Assembly (NCBI RefSeq): GCF_016907495.1
Contig: NZ_JAFBCC010000001.1
Coordinates: 1,364,001-1,428,000, forward strand
Reading direction: 5' to 3'
DNA length: 64,000 nucleotides
From: Arthrobacter tumbae
GTDB lineage: Bacteria > Actinomycetota > Actinomycetes > Actinomycetales > Micrococcaceae
In this document: positions 8,583-17,790 of the stretch, piece after piece
Position numbering within the stretch: the first letter of the stretch is position 1
Layout of the letters: each line of letters opens with the position of its first letter
Notes under the pieces: generated by a model
The model's input: the letters and a program-made list of their open reading frames with translations, nothing else
Told to the model about the DNA's origin: nothing
Database searches by the model: none
Program-made: the position numbers and the translations under genes

Positions 8583-9608
8583 TCAGGCGGAACCCCTGAC
8601 CACCAGCGAGGTAGGCAGCAGGTTCACGCGGTCCGCCGGGTCACCCTCGATCAGTGCGAGGAGGATCTCGGCCATACGGTGTCCCATCTCAACGATGGGG
8701 TGGTGAATAGTAGTCAGGGCGGGCGTCACCGAGGTGGCAAACGAGTCATCATCGAAGCCGACGACGGCGATATCGGCCGGGATGCGGATGTTCCGCTCTG
8801 TGAGCACCGCGCAGGCACCGGCCGCCATTTGGTCATTGGCCGCGAAGAGCCCGTCGATCGGCTGCCCGCGGTCCAGGAGCCGGCGCATCGCCTCCCTGCC
8901 GGATGCCTGCGTGAAGTCGCCGATCTCCACGAGGGACGTGTCCAGTCGAGCCGATCGCAGGGCAGTCTCCCAGCCGCGCAGCCGGTCGATCCCCGGGTAC
9001 ATGTCCTGCGGGCCGGCGATGGTGGCGATTGAGGTGCGTCCGGCATCAACCAGGTGCTGGGCGGCCCTCGCCGCAGCGGCCTGGTTGTTCACCTCCACGT
9101 AGTAGCTGTCACCTTCACCCCGGAAAGGGCGTCCCGCGAAAACCACGGGGAGCGAATCGCTGATCCTGGTCCAGGAGTGGTCACCGCTGTGGTGGGAGAC
9201 CACCAACGCACCGTCAACGTTTCCGCCCAGCAGGTAGCTTCGGGTCTTCTCAGGCCTGGCTTCAGACGAGACGATCAGGTTCAGCGTGTACTTCGTCTCC
9301 ACGAGCGTTTGCGCGATGCTTTCCACCAGGGTGGCGAAGAACGGGTCGGCAAACACTTTCGAGGTGGACTCCGGAACCACCACTGCAACCGAGTTGGTCC
9401 GCCTGCTCGCAAGCGAACGGGCAGCGCGGTTGGGGATGTAGTTCAGCGTGGAGATGGCCTTTTCCACGGATTTCACGATGTCCGGGTCAACGTTCGGTGC
9501 ATCGTTGACCACCCGGGACACCGTTGATCGTGAGACGCCGGCGAGCGCGGCCACCATTTCGAGGGTCGGCGCGGGCCGCGACCGGCTTGCGTCTGTCTTC
9601 ACAATCAT
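8583..9608 (-). CDS. LacI-family transcriptional repressor
   Basis: 341 residues. The helix-turn-helix (PTLEMVAALAGVSRSTVSRV, about residues 13-32) leads into a hinge with NRAARSLASRR and a periplasmic-binding-protein-like sensor domain ending with AVVGFDDDSFATSVTPALTTI. LacI members usually sense the sugar carried by the neighbouring transporter. Two near-identical palindromes around the promoter at 14576-14605 are the likely operators. ATG 9608 is directly after GGAG; the GTG at 9602 has better spacing and may be the true start. Confidence 0.9.
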   Translation of the reverse strand: MIVKTDASRSRPAPTLEMVAALAGVSRSTVSRVVNDAPNVDPDIVKSVEKAISTLNYIPNRAARSLASRRTNSVAVVVPESTSKVFADPFFATLVESIAQTLVETKYTLNLIVSSEARPEKTRSYLLGGNVDGALVVSHHSGDHSWTRISDSLPVVFAGRPFRGEGDSYYVEVNNQAAAARAAQHLVDAGRTSIATIAGPQDMYPGIDRLRGWETALRSARLDTSLVEIGDFTQASGREAMRRLLDRGQPIDGLFAANDQMAAGACAVLTERNIRIPADIAVVGFDDDSFATSVTPALTTIHHPIVEMGHRMAEILLALIEGDPADRVNLLPTSLVVRGSA

Positions 9609-9652
9609 CTCCGTGCATGGTGCTGGAACCTGTGGGTCCAGTCTAGGTTGGC

Positions 9653-11149
9653 TCAGGCTCCTGACGGCGTGAGCACCTGCACCCTCGACTGTTCCACCTC
9701 CCCGTCAGCCCTCGCGGAGCTGATCAGTTGCCGGTAGGCATGGCCGCTGTCCTTGATGGTCCGTTCAAAGGAGTCGTAATCCACCCGGACAATCCCGAAG
9801 CGCTTGCCATAGCCCCAGGACCATTCGAAGTTGTCGAGCAGTGACCAGACGAAGTAGCCGCGGACGTCTGCACCGGCGTCGATTGCCTCACCTACCGCAG
9901 CAACGTGGTCAAGCACGAACTGGGTCCGCTCGGTATCGTGCACCGCGCCGTCGCTGCTGACGACGTCGTCGTAGGCAGCGCCGTTCTCCGTCACGTACAG
10001 CGGTGGGAGGGCGCTGTACTCCTCGCCGAGGCGGACCAGCAGTTTCCGGAGCCCGTCCGGGTTCACTTCCCAGTTCATCGCCGTGCGCGGCAGGCCGCGG
10101 CTCGGGAAGGCGATGTCCTCAGAGCCGATCCAGCACGAGGACGTCTTGCGGGTGGTGCCGCCGGAGTGGCCGTCGCCGCCCTCGGTCGGGTGACCGCTGA
10201 TGAGGTCGTCGTGGTAGTGGTTGACCCCGAGGAAGTCGATGGGCGTGCCGATGATCTCGAGGTCACCGAACTGGATGACGTCTCGGATGCCGAACTGCTC
10301 GAGGTCCGTGAGTGTGTCTTCCGGATACGCTCCGCGCAGGATCGGGTCAAGGAAAATGCGGTTCTGGAGGGAATCGAACCGGCGCGCGGCATCGAGATCG
10401 ATGGGGTCCGCGGGATCCTTCGGGATGGAATTGCTCAGGTTGAGCGTGATGCCGATCTGCTCGGCCCCGCGGGAGCGCAGGGTATTGACGGCGAGGCCGT
10501 GCGCCAGGTGCTGGTGGTGAACAGCGGCAACGGCAGCCCGCGGTTCCTGCCGCCCGGGAGCATGAACTCCGGCCGCATAACCGAGCAGGGAGGAGCAGAA
10601 CGGCTCGTTGAACGTCGTCCAGTGCTGCACCCGGTCGCCCAGCGCAGAATAGACATCGTTGGCGTAGTCCACAAAGCGGTACGCGGTGTCACGGTTCGCC
10701 CAGCCGCCCTTTTCCTCCAGGGCTTGCGGCAGGTCCCAGTGATAGAGGGTCAGCCAGGGGAGGATCCCGGCGTCGAGCAGTTCATCCACCAGCCGTGAGT
10801 AGAAGTCCAGGCCTTCCGGGTTGGGCCCACGGTCCCCCGGCCGGACCCGCGCCCAGCTCGTGGAGAACCGGTAGGAGCCCAGCCCGAGCTCCTTCATGAT
10901 GCGGACATCTTCGGGCATGCGGTCGTAGTGCTGGACCGCATGCTTGAGCGTGTCTCCGTGGGCAATAGCCCCCGGTACGCGGGCGAAGGCGTCCCAGACG
11001 GAGTCTTCCTTGCCGCCCTGGTGGCTTGCCCCTTCGACCTGGGCTGCCGCGGTGGCTGAACCCCAGAGGAATCCTTCCGGCCAGGTTCTGGTCGCGTTCC
11101 CTGGAACGGGTTCACCGTCGATGGGTAGGCGGGTTGCGTCGAGTGGCAT
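9653..11149 (-). CDS. GH1 beta-glucosidase
   Basis: 498 residues, slightly longer than a typical GH1 enzyme because of a 20-residue N-terminal lead. The substrate-binding motif FLWGSATAAAQVEG (27-40), the acid/base Glu182 in TFNEP and the nucleophile Glu388 in VTENG are all present. There is no signal peptide, so it hydrolyses beta-linked oligosaccharides after import. Its ATG overlaps the TAA of the upstream permease (TAATG), which shows tight coupling with the transporter. The aglycone or sugar preference cannot be told from sequence alone. Confidence 0.93.
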   Translation of the reverse strand: MPLDATRLPIDGEPVPGNATRTWPEGFLWGSATAAAQVEGASHQGGKEDSVWDAFARVPGAIAHGDTLKHAVQHYDRMPEDVRIMKELGLGSYRFSTSWARVRPGDRGPNPEGLDFYSRLVDELLDAGILPWLTLYHWDLPQALEEKGGWANRDTAYRFVDYANDVYSALGDRVQHWTTFNEPFCSSLLGYAAGVHAPGRQEPRAAVAAVHHQHLAHGLAVNTLRSRGAEQIGITLNLSNSIPKDPADPIDLDAARRFDSLQNRIFLDPILRGAYPEDTLTDLEQFGIRDVIQFGDLEIIGTPIDFLGVNHYHDDLISGHPTEGGDGHSGGTTRKTSSCWIGSEDIAFPSRGLPRTAMNWEVNPDGLRKLLVRLGEEYSALPPLYVTENGAAYDDVVSSDGAVHDTERTQFVLDHVAAVGEAIDAGADVRGYFVWSLLDNFEWSWGYGKRFGIVRVDYDSFERTIKDSGHAYRQLISSARADGEVEQSRVQVLTPSGA

Positions 11150-12042
11150 TAGCCTTTCACTGCTCCTTGCATGATTCCTGAGATGAGTTGTCGGCCTGCG
11201 ACGACGAAGAGCGCCAGCAGGGGAAGTGTTGCGAGAATCGCTCCGGTGAGCACGATCGAGTAATCGACGTACCGGGCGGCCTGCAGTTGGCTCAAGGCCG
11301 TCTGCAGGGTGGGGTTACCGGCGTCGAGCACCAGCAACGGCCAGAGGAAATCCGTCCAGGCGGTCATGAAGGTGAAGAGGCCAAGAATCGCCATCGCGGG
11401 CCGTGCGGCGGGAAGCGCCACATGCCAGAAGGTGGAGATCATGGACGCGCCGTCCATGCGCGCGGATTCAATGAGCTCGTCGGGGATGACGTCCACCAGG
11501 TACTGGCGCATGAAGAACACGCCGAACGCGGTCACCAGCGTGGGAATGACGACGGCGCCGATCTCGCCGGTCCAGCCCAGGGTCCGCATCATCATGAACA
11601 GCGGGATGATGCCCAGCTGGGTGGGAATCGCCATGGTGGCGATCACCGCGACCATCAGGCCGTTGCGCCCCTTGAAGCGGAGCTTCGCGAAGGAGTAGCC
11701 GGCAAGCGTCGAGAAGGTCACGACTGACACCGTGATGATGCCGGATATCAGGACGCTGTTGCCCAGTGCCAACCAGAACGGAATGGTGTCGAATACTTCG
11801 CCGACGTTGGTCCAGAAGTTGCCGCCGGGCAGGAGCGGCGGCCAGGTTCCGGCCAGTGCCGAATTGGACCGGCTGCCGATGATGACGGACCACCACAACG
11901 GATATGCCGAGGCGAGGAAGAACGCAAACAGCAACCCGTAGGTCAGGAACCCGGGACGGTGCCCGTTGCCGAACAGCTTTCTCCGCAACGGCAAGGATCG
12001 CGCAGTTCGGTCAGCGGTCTGCGTCCTGTCGATGACGGTCAT
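11149..12042 (-). CDS. Carbohydrate ABC transporter permease (MalG-type)
   Basis: 297 residues with six membrane segments. The family EAA loop reads ELIESARMDGASMISTFWHVALPAARPA, which docks the ATPase. The start MTVIDRTQT at 12042 overlaps the stop of the previous permease by four bases (ATGA) and has a GGAG-type site upstream. No ATP-binding subunit is encoded in the cluster, which is normal for CUT1 sugar importers that share an MsiK-type ATPase in actinobacteria. Confidence 0.9.
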   Translation of the reverse strand: MTVIDRTQTADRTARSLPLRRKLFGNGHRPGFLTYGLLFAFFLASAYPLWWSVIIGSRSNSALAGTWPPLLPGGNFWTNVGEVFDTIPFWLALGNSVLISGIITVSVVTFSTLAGYSFAKLRFKGRNGLMVAVIATMAIPTQLGIIPLFMMMRTLGWTGEIGAVVIPTLVTAFGVFFMRQYLVDVIPDELIESARMDGASMISTFWHVALPAARPAMAILGLFTFMTAWTDFLWPLLVLDAGNPTLQTALSQLQAARYVDYSIVLTGAILATLPLLALFVVAGRQLISGIMQGAVKG

Positions 12043-13058
12043 TTCCCACTCCTTGTGGTCGTTAATCCTGCACGCCTCAGACGTCTGTTTGCAGGCGCGT
12101 CGCCGGTGGTCGCGATGCGGCGCGAGATCAGCCAGTTCACGATGCCGAAGAGGACGATGATGAGGAACAGGAGCCACGCGATGGTTGCAGCCTTGCCGAA
12201 GTTCTGACGCTGGAACGCCATTTCCCACAGGTAAAGCACGGTGGTCTGGAACTGGCGTGCGGTTCCGCCGGCGCTCCTGGGATCGTAGAGCTTGGGTTCG
12301 GTGAAGATCTGCAGGCCACCGATGGTTGCGGTGATGACCACGAAGATCATGGTGGGGCGGATGCTCGGCAGCGTGATGCTGAAGAAGCGGCGGAACGGCC
12401 CGGCGCCGTCGATGGCGGCGGATTCATAGATGTCCCGCGGCACGGCCTGCATTGCCGCGAGCAGGATCAGGGCGTTGTAGCCGGTCCAGCGCCAGTTCAC
12501 CATGGTGGCGATGGCGATGTGGCTGGGCAGGGTCTCGTTCATCCACATGATCCGGTCGATGCCCATGCTGGCCAGGATGTTGTTGATGAGCCCGTACTGC
12601 TCACCGAACATGTTCGCGAAGATCATGGCAACCGCTACCGGAGTAACGATGTATGGGAGCAGGATGCTCATGCGCCAGAACGTCTTGGCACGCAGGTTCT
12701 GGTCCAGGACGGCCGCAATGCCCGTTGCGACTACCAGCTGCGGGATGGTGGAGAGCAGGAAGATGCTCACGGTGTTGAACAGTGAGTTCCAGAAGAACCT
12801 GTCCTGGAGTACCTCGACGAAGTTCCGCAGGCCCACAAACTCGCCCTGCCCCTTCAACAGATGCCAGTCGAAGAGGGAGACAACGAAGGTGTAACCGAGG
12901 GGGAAGAGCCCCACGAGCCCGAACAGGAGAAAGAACGGGGCTATATAGAGGTACGGCGACGCCTTCACATCGAACACATTGAGGCGCTGGCGGAAGGTCG
13001 GTGCAGTCTTGCTGGCAGCGGGAGCGCCGGCTGCCGGTCGATTCAGTGTCGTAGTCAT
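12039..13058 (-). CDS. Carbohydrate ABC transporter permease (MalF-type)
   Basis: 339 residues. A 40-residue cytoplasmic Ala/Pro-rich head is followed by six membrane segments, starting with LYIAPFFLLFGLVGLFPLGY. The EAA loop DIYESAAIDGAGPFRRFFSITLPSIRP is near residue 225. It forms the import channel with the product of 11149-12042 and takes substrate from the lipoprotein encoded at 13118. Confidence 0.9.
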   Translation of the reverse strand: MTTTLNRPAAGAPAASKTAPTFRQRLNVFDVKASPYLYIAPFFLLFGLVGLFPLGYTFVVSLFDWHLLKGQGEFVGLRNFVEVLQDRFFWNSLFNTVSIFLLSTIPQLVVATGIAAVLDQNLRAKTFWRMSILLPYIVTPVAVAMIFANMFGEQYGLINNILASMGIDRIMWMNETLPSHIAIATMVNWRWTGYNALILLAAMQAVPRDIYESAAIDGAGPFRRFFSITLPSIRPTMIFVVITATIGGLQIFTEPKLYDPRSAGGTARQFQTTVLYLWEMAFQRQNFGKAATIAWLLFLIIVLFGIVNWLISRRIATTGDAPANRRLRRAGLTTTRSGK

Positions 13059-13117
13059 TGACGGTTCCAGTCCATGAGGGGGCCTCCGGTACTCCCGGAG
13101 GCCCCACGGCCGGTGTG

Positions 13118-14437
13118 CTAGTTGTTGACGACGAGCTCGTTGAGGAGCTTGACGGCTTCGTTCCAGGCCTCGTCAGCCGTTCCGGAACCCGTGTCGAGGA
13201 TCTTCAGTGCCGGAGCGAAGACGTTCTCCTGAATCACCGAGTCCTTCGGACCCTTGAACTGCGCGACGACGCCCTCAGCCCGCGAGGCGAAGATGGCACC
13301 GTAGGGGGCGTCGTTGAAGAGCTCGTTGGGTACTGCATCCTCAACGATCTGCTGCTGTGCCTCGAGGGTGCTGGGGAAGTTGTTCGCTGCGGCGGACTGC
13401 TTGACCTGCTGCTCCGGTGCGGTCAGCCAGGCTGCAAGCTTGGCGGCCTCGGCCGGTTGCTCCGAACTTTCAGGAACGGAGAGGAAGGCTCCGCCCCAGT
13501 TGGACGCGCCTCCCGGGAAGACATCGGCTACGTCCCAACCGGTCTCGGGTCCACCGCCGGCGGATTCAAGCTGCTCCTGAATGGTTCCCAGCATCCAGGC
13601 GGGGCACACATGGACGGCGAAGGAGCCATCAACGAACGCCTTGCCCTTGCCCCAGTCGAACTGCTTCTGGTTGGCGGACAGCCCGTCGGCTGTGCCTGCG
13701 GCGAGGAGGTCGAACTTGGCGCGCATGGCTTCGTTGCCCTCGACGTTCAGCGCACCGTCGGCCGTGTAGTAGCCCTCCTCCATCTGGTTCACCATGGAGT
13801 TCCACACGAAAGCAGACTGGTCATACCAGGCTTTGCCGGTGGCCTCGTTGTACTCCCGGCCCAGGTCGAAGTAGGTCTCCCAGGTGGCGTCGTCGCCGCC
13901 GAAGAGTTCAGCAACTTCTTCGCGGTCCGTGGGGAAGCCTGCTTCCTCGAAGAGATCCTGGTTGAAGCACAGTGCCTGCGGTCCGATGTCGGTGCCGTAG
14001 CCGATGACGCGGCCGTCGGGATCGGTGCCCTGCTCGAACTTCCAGTCCACCCAGTTGTCCTTGATGTCCTGGGCGCCGTGCTCGTTGAGGTCCACGAACT
14101 GGTCAGACACCTCCATGATCGAGCCGAGCCAGCCCTCTTCCACGGCGACAACGTCACTCAGGCCGGAGCCGGCCGCGAGCTTGGTGAACGCATCGGTGCG
14201 GGCATTGGCGCTGCCGTCGATGTTGTTGGCCTCGATGGTTACGCCGGGGTTGGCCTCCTCGTATTCGGCGTACAGGTCGTCGTAGCCGAAGTTTCCGAAG
14301 GTGGTGACGGTCAGCTCGACGGGATTCTCGGCGCTGGCCGGTTCATCGCTGCTACTGCCGCAACCCGTGGCAACGAAGGCCAGGGTCATAGTGCCGGTGA
14401 GGGCTGTGATCATTTTGGTGCGTCGTGAAAGGCTCAC
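13118..14437 (-). CDS. Sugar-binding lipoprotein of ABC transporter
   Basis: 439 residues. A lipoprotein signal ends in VATG-Cys26, and the mature part starts with a Ser/Glu-rich linker, then VELTVTTFGNFGYDDL, typical of family 1 extracellular solute-binding proteins. The GTG at 14437 is preferred over GTG 14443 because AGGAG lies five bases before it. Anchored to the outer leaflet, it captures an oligosaccharide, probably a beta-glucoside judging from the GH1 gene in the same operon. It is the first gene after the operator-flanked promoter. Confidence 0.92.
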   Translation of the reverse strand: MSLSRRTKMITALTGTMTLAFVATGCGSSSDEPASAENPVELTVTTFGNFGYDDLYAEYEEANPGVTIEANNIDGSANARTDAFTKLAAGSGLSDVVAVEEGWLGSIMEVSDQFVDLNEHGAQDIKDNWVDWKFEQGTDPDGRVIGYGTDIGPQALCFNQDLFEEAGFPTDREEVAELFGGDDATWETYFDLGREYNEATGKAWYDQSAFVWNSMVNQMEEGYYTADGALNVEGNEAMRAKFDLLAAGTADGLSANQKQFDWGKGKAFVDGSFAVHVCPAWMLGTIQEQLESAGGGPETGWDVADVFPGGASNWGGAFLSVPESSEQPAEAAKLAAWLTAPEQQVKQSAAANNFPSTLEAQQQIVEDAVPNELFNDAPYGAIFASRAEGVVAQFKGPKDSVIQENVFAPALKILDTGSGTADEAWNEAVKLLNELVVNN

Positions 14438-14547
14438 GGTCACTCCTTTGTGTGCGTGCTTCGATGGGAAAAGGGCGTGCTGGGTTCCACTGACTGGCCT
14501 CCTGGAACGGACGGGATCAGCCTGCGTGAAGATTGGTACGGGAGTTT

Positions 14548-14563
14548 GATGGAGCGCTCCATC
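14548..14563. promoter_or_regulatory. LacI operator O1 (16-bp perfect palindrome)
   Basis: GATGGAGCGCTCCATC is a perfect palindrome with the central CG expected of LacI-family operators. It lies just downstream of the -10 box of the minus-strand promoter, where a bound repressor would block initiation or elongation. Confidence 0.75.
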
Positions 14564-14575
14564 GGCGGTTCAGCC

Positions 14576-14605
14576 AATCTACAGATGACCTCTGTCACAT
14601 GTCAA
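14576..14605 (-). promoter_or_regulatory. Sigma-70-type promoter of the GH1/ABC operon
   Basis: On the minus strand a consensus -35 TTGACA (14605-14600) is followed by an 18-base spacer and -10 TAGATT (14581-14576). It points into the binding-protein gene at 14437 and is flanked by two operator palindromes. Confidence 0.75.
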
Positions 14606-14619
14606 TAGAGCGCTCCATC
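14606..14619. promoter_or_regulatory. LacI operator O2
   Basis: ATAGAGCGCTCCAT shares the GAGCGCTC core and one arm with O1, with one arm imperfect. Its centre is 56 bases from that of O1 and it abuts the -35 box, so a repressor tetramer or two dimers could clamp the promoter. Confidence 0.65.
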
Positions 14620-14674
14620 ACATTGTCCACGACCTCCGCCTGCGTCACTGAAGGGACCGTGGAATAGTGGCGGG

Positions 14675-15430
14675 ATGATCAACCAGCAGCAGCTCTGGGA
14701 CGACGAGGCCGCTCGAAAGTACGACACCCCCGGCGAGGGAATGTTCACCCCTGAAGTTTTGGCTCCGACGGTGAAAGTCCTGTCGGAGCTCGCCGGCAGC
14801 GGCCCCGCCGTGGAATTCGCCGTGGGAACAGGGCGCGTCGCTATTCCCCTTTCGGAGACCGGAGTTCCCGTCAGCGGCATTGAGTTGTCGCACGCAATGA
14901 TTTCGCGGCTTCGGGAGAAGGTCGGCGATGACCGGATCCCGGTGATTCAGGGCGACATGACCGAAGCAGCGGCCGGCAGAAACTTCTCTCTCGCGTTTCT
15001 CGTGTTCAACACCATCGCGAACCTCCTGACGCAGGACGAGCAGGTGGAATGCTTCCGGAACGCTGCCCGCCACCTGGCGCCCGGTGGATGCTTTGTTGTT
15101 GAACTCTGGGTGCCGCAGCTGCGTTCACTGGCACCTGGACACAGCGGCACAGTCGAGGTGAGCCAGCCGGGGTACCTCCTCGTTGATACCTATGACGTGC
15201 TCACGCAGCACGTGACCTCCCACCACGTGACTTTCGGTCCGGAGCTCGCTGATGGCCGGAACGCTCACATCGGGCGTACGCCACACCGCTACATCTGGCC
15301 CAGCGAACTCGATCTCATGGCAAGGCTGGCCGGCTTCACACTGGAATCCAGGTGGGCCGACTGGGACCGCAGCCCCTTCACCGCAGAATCACGAAGCCAC
15401 GTCTCGGTGTACCGGCTCACCTCACCCTGA
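14675..15430 (+). CDS. Class I SAM-dependent methyltransferase
   Basis: 251 residues. The SAM-binding motif I reads AVEFAVGTGRVAIPLSE (about 47-63), followed by an acidic end of strand 2 in VSGIELSHAMISRLREK and motif IV FSLAFLVFNTIANLL. This places it in the Methyltransf_25-type family of small-molecule methylases; the acceptor is unknown. It is transcribed away from the operator region, and the repressor at O2 might affect it too, but nothing else ties it to sugar use. Confidence 0.85.
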   Translation: MINQQQLWDDEAARKYDTPGEGMFTPEVLAPTVKVLSELAGSGPAVEFAVGTGRVAIPLSETGVPVSGIELSHAMISRLREKVGDDRIPVIQGDMTEAAAGRNFSLAFLVFNTIANLLTQDEQVECFRNAARHLAPGGCFVVELWVPQLRSLAPGHSGTVEVSQPGYLLVDTYDVLTQHVTSHHVTFGPELADGRNAHIGRTPHRYIWPSELDLMARLAGFTLESRWADWDRSPFTAESRSHVSVYRLTSP

Positions 15431-15454
15431 ACCCTCAACTGGCGGCCCTCAGCC

Positions 15455-17749
15455 CTACTGAACCGGAACGTGCTTGGTCCTGACGGTGACGACCGACGCG
15501 CTGAGGATCTCCGCCGTCGGCTCCGTCAGGGCTACGCGGACCCTGTCCGCCTCGTCAGGCAGCCACACGGGAGTGTCGGCAGCGAGGGGATAGACAGCCG
15601 CCTCGATCACCCTCCGGTCGGTGTCTTGGGCCGGAGTGATGTCGATGTCCCACGCCGAACCGTCCCAGAAGACGTCCTCTTCGCGGCCGTCAAACAACGA
15701 CGACGCCGCGTCGCCCACCAGCTCAAGGCCCAGCAGCGAACGCTCCCCTGCCTTCGCCTGACCGCTAACGCTGATGGTGTAGCGGGCGGCATGCGTAGCG
15801 AAGTCATCCGGGGACGGCGCGGAGGCGCGTCCGGGGACCGTGACGGGCCGTGCCGGCGGTGCAGAAGCCGGAGCCGCCCGTGTGATCGTCACTTCATGCG
15901 CCTGCGACGGAACGGTGAACGGGTGGCGCGAGAAACCGTCGTCGTCCGCTTGTCCCGTTGGAGGGAACGCTGCCACCGTCCCGGACTGGTACGCATACAC
16001 CGCCAGCCCTCCGTCCCGCTCCACCACAGGGGCAGCCGACAACACCAGACGACGACGGCCGCTGACGGTAGGCGTCCACGCTTCCAACGCTTGTGACGCC
16101 GAAAGAACCAGCACGCGCAACCGCGCACCGTCGTCGCTGGTCACGGTGAGAAAACCGGGCTGAAGGTCCTCGAGGACGAGTTCCCCGCCTACGGGCGCAC
16201 TGGGATGACCCTCTGCGGTGTACCCGGCCGGCACCGCGAGGTGCGCATCGACGCCGTCGTTCGCGGTAAGCACCAGAACCGGTGGCTCCCCTTCGGGTTC
16301 AAGCACCGTCAGTACGTTGAGCGTGGCCCACCGGACGACGACGCCGCCCGCCTCCAGTTGCACCGGCCAGGACAGAAATTCTCCGGCCGGAATATCGACC
16401 GGACGGTGAGGGAACAGGACACTCTGGTCATCCAACCCGATCTCGAACTGCACTCCCGTCCGGGCGGGCAACGGCTCATGCGGCCGGTGGTTGTTGATGA
16501 AAACAAAGCCGCTCGCGCCGTCGCTGCGCAGTGACCAGCGGAGGCCACCGTCGTCGTCGTTTTCCGGGATAGTGGCATTCATCGCCGCGAGACGGGAGCC
16601 GAAAGCCTCCAGGAAGGAGTGCTGGTTCCGCAGTCGGTGAAAGCTCTCACGAATCTGTAGGTGGGCACCGACTGGTGCGCCGAAGTCGTAGTTCAGTTCC
16701 GGCAGGTCGTTCGGGTAGCCGGTCGCGTGGGACTCCTGCAGGCCCTTGCGCGGGTTGGTGCCGCCCACAAACATGTAATAGCCCTGCCAGGCCGAGCCGC
16801 TGCCGAGCTTGCAGAGCGCGACGGCGGCGATATCCCGGGCGGTCGGCGCCGGACGCCGGTGGTAGGCCTTCGCCATGCCGCCGCCGAGTTCGCAGGTTGC
16901 GGCCGGGAAATCGGGGTGTTTTGCGCCGACGACGCCGGTCCAGGCGGCACCTGCGAGGTCCTTGCCGATGCCCGGGTCATCCCACTGGTGGGAAAACGTG
17001 AAATGGGTCTGGAAGCTCTCATCCCAGCCCTGTTCGGTGTCCACCCAGAATCCGTCCGAGTAGCCGCCGTAGAGCGGGAACACCTCGCCCACCGGGATGT
17101 CCGCGCTGCCCCAGGCCGTCGCGGTCCAGAGCGGTGCGAAGAGCCCGCTCTCCCGGGCGATGTCCTTGAGGGCGAGGATGTGGTCGGGTTGGTCGTAGAT
17201 CTCGTTCTCGAGCTGGATGCCGATCACCGGGCCATCGCTGCCGCACAGCCCGGCGACTTCCCGCCCAATCTGCCCGAACCAGGTGCGAACGGCTTCGAGA
17301 TAGCGCGGATCATTGGTGCGTTCGGTGTAATCCGCATTGACCACCCAGTCCGGATGGCCGCCGTTGCGGACCTCGCCATGGCACCACGGGCCGAGCCGAA
17401 GGATGACCTCGAGTCCGACCTCCTGACACAGCTGCACGAACGCCGCCAGGTCGAGGTTGCCCTCGAAGCTTGGGGCTTCCTGCTCGTCCGGCTGGTGATG
17501 AATCCAGAAGATGTAGGTGGCGACAACGTTGATGCCGCCCGCCTTTATCAGCCGCAGCGCATCGGCCCAGCGTTCGCGCGGCTGCCGGCTGTAGTGCATC
17601 TCACCGGTGACCGGAATCCACGGTTCGCCATTCCGGAGGATGCTGCGGTTGGTGAGCGCAAAACCGGGGCGGGTGTCGACGTCGTTGGCCATCTGCGGGC
17701 GGGTTTCGGGAGCGTCCCAGCCAACGTGGGAGATCTTCAGGGCGGGCAT
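15455..17749 (-). CDS. GH35-type beta-galactosidase
   Basis: About 764 residues. The TIM-barrel part shows IPVTGEMHYSRQPRERW, INVVATYIFWIHHQP, LRLGPWCHGEVRNGG and VIGIQLENEIYDQ; the Glu of NE (about residue 183) is the expected acid/base. C-terminal jelly-roll domains follow. There is no signal peptide, so cytoplasmic action on beta-galactosides or related glycosides is expected. Start is uncertain: ATG 17749 is used, a TTG at 17788 or ATG 17692 is possible. It lies three bases from the GntR stop at its longest start, so the two are probably co-transcribed. Confidence 0.82.
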   Translation of the reverse strand: MPALKISHVGWDAPETRPQMANDVDTRPGFALTNRSILRNGEPWIPVTGEMHYSRQPRERWADALRLIKAGGINVVATYIFWIHHQPDEQEAPSFEGNLDLAAFVQLCQEVGLEVILRLGPWCHGEVRNGGHPDWVVNADYTERTNDPRYLEAVRTWFGQIGREVAGLCGSDGPVIGIQLENEIYDQPDHILALKDIARESGLFAPLWTATAWGSADIPVGEVFPLYGGYSDGFWVDTEQGWDESFQTHFTFSHQWDDPGIGKDLAGAAWTGVVGAKHPDFPAATCELGGGMAKAYHRRPAPTARDIAAVALCKLGSGSAWQGYYMFVGGTNPRKGLQESHATGYPNDLPELNYDFGAPVGAHLQIRESFHRLRNQHSFLEAFGSRLAAMNATIPENDDDGGLRWSLRSDGASGFVFINNHRPHEPLPARTGVQFEIGLDDQSVLFPHRPVDIPAGEFLSWPVQLEAGGVVVRWATLNVLTVLEPEGEPPVLVLTANDGVDAHLAVPAGYTAEGHPSAPVGGELVLEDLQPGFLTVTSDDGARLRVLVLSASQALEAWTPTVSGRRRLVLSAAPVVERDGGLAVYAYQSGTVAAFPPTGQADDDGFSRHPFTVPSQAHEVTITRAAPASAPPARPVTVPGRASAPSPDDFATHAARYTISVSGQAKAGERSLLGLELVGDAASSLFDGREEDVFWDGSAWDIDITPAQDTDRRVIEAAVYPLAADTPVWLPDEADRVRVALTEPTAEILSASVVTVRTKHVPVQ

Positions 17750-17790
17750 GATCTCGACGGTAAGCGCATACCGCTTGCCGAGCAACAAAG

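Noticed and set aside
13058..14428. Long plus-strand open frame opposite the sugar-binding protein gene
   Set aside because: It has no family motifs, starts without a ribosome site, and exactly shadows a well-supported lipoprotein gene; long antisense frames are common in GC-rich DNA.
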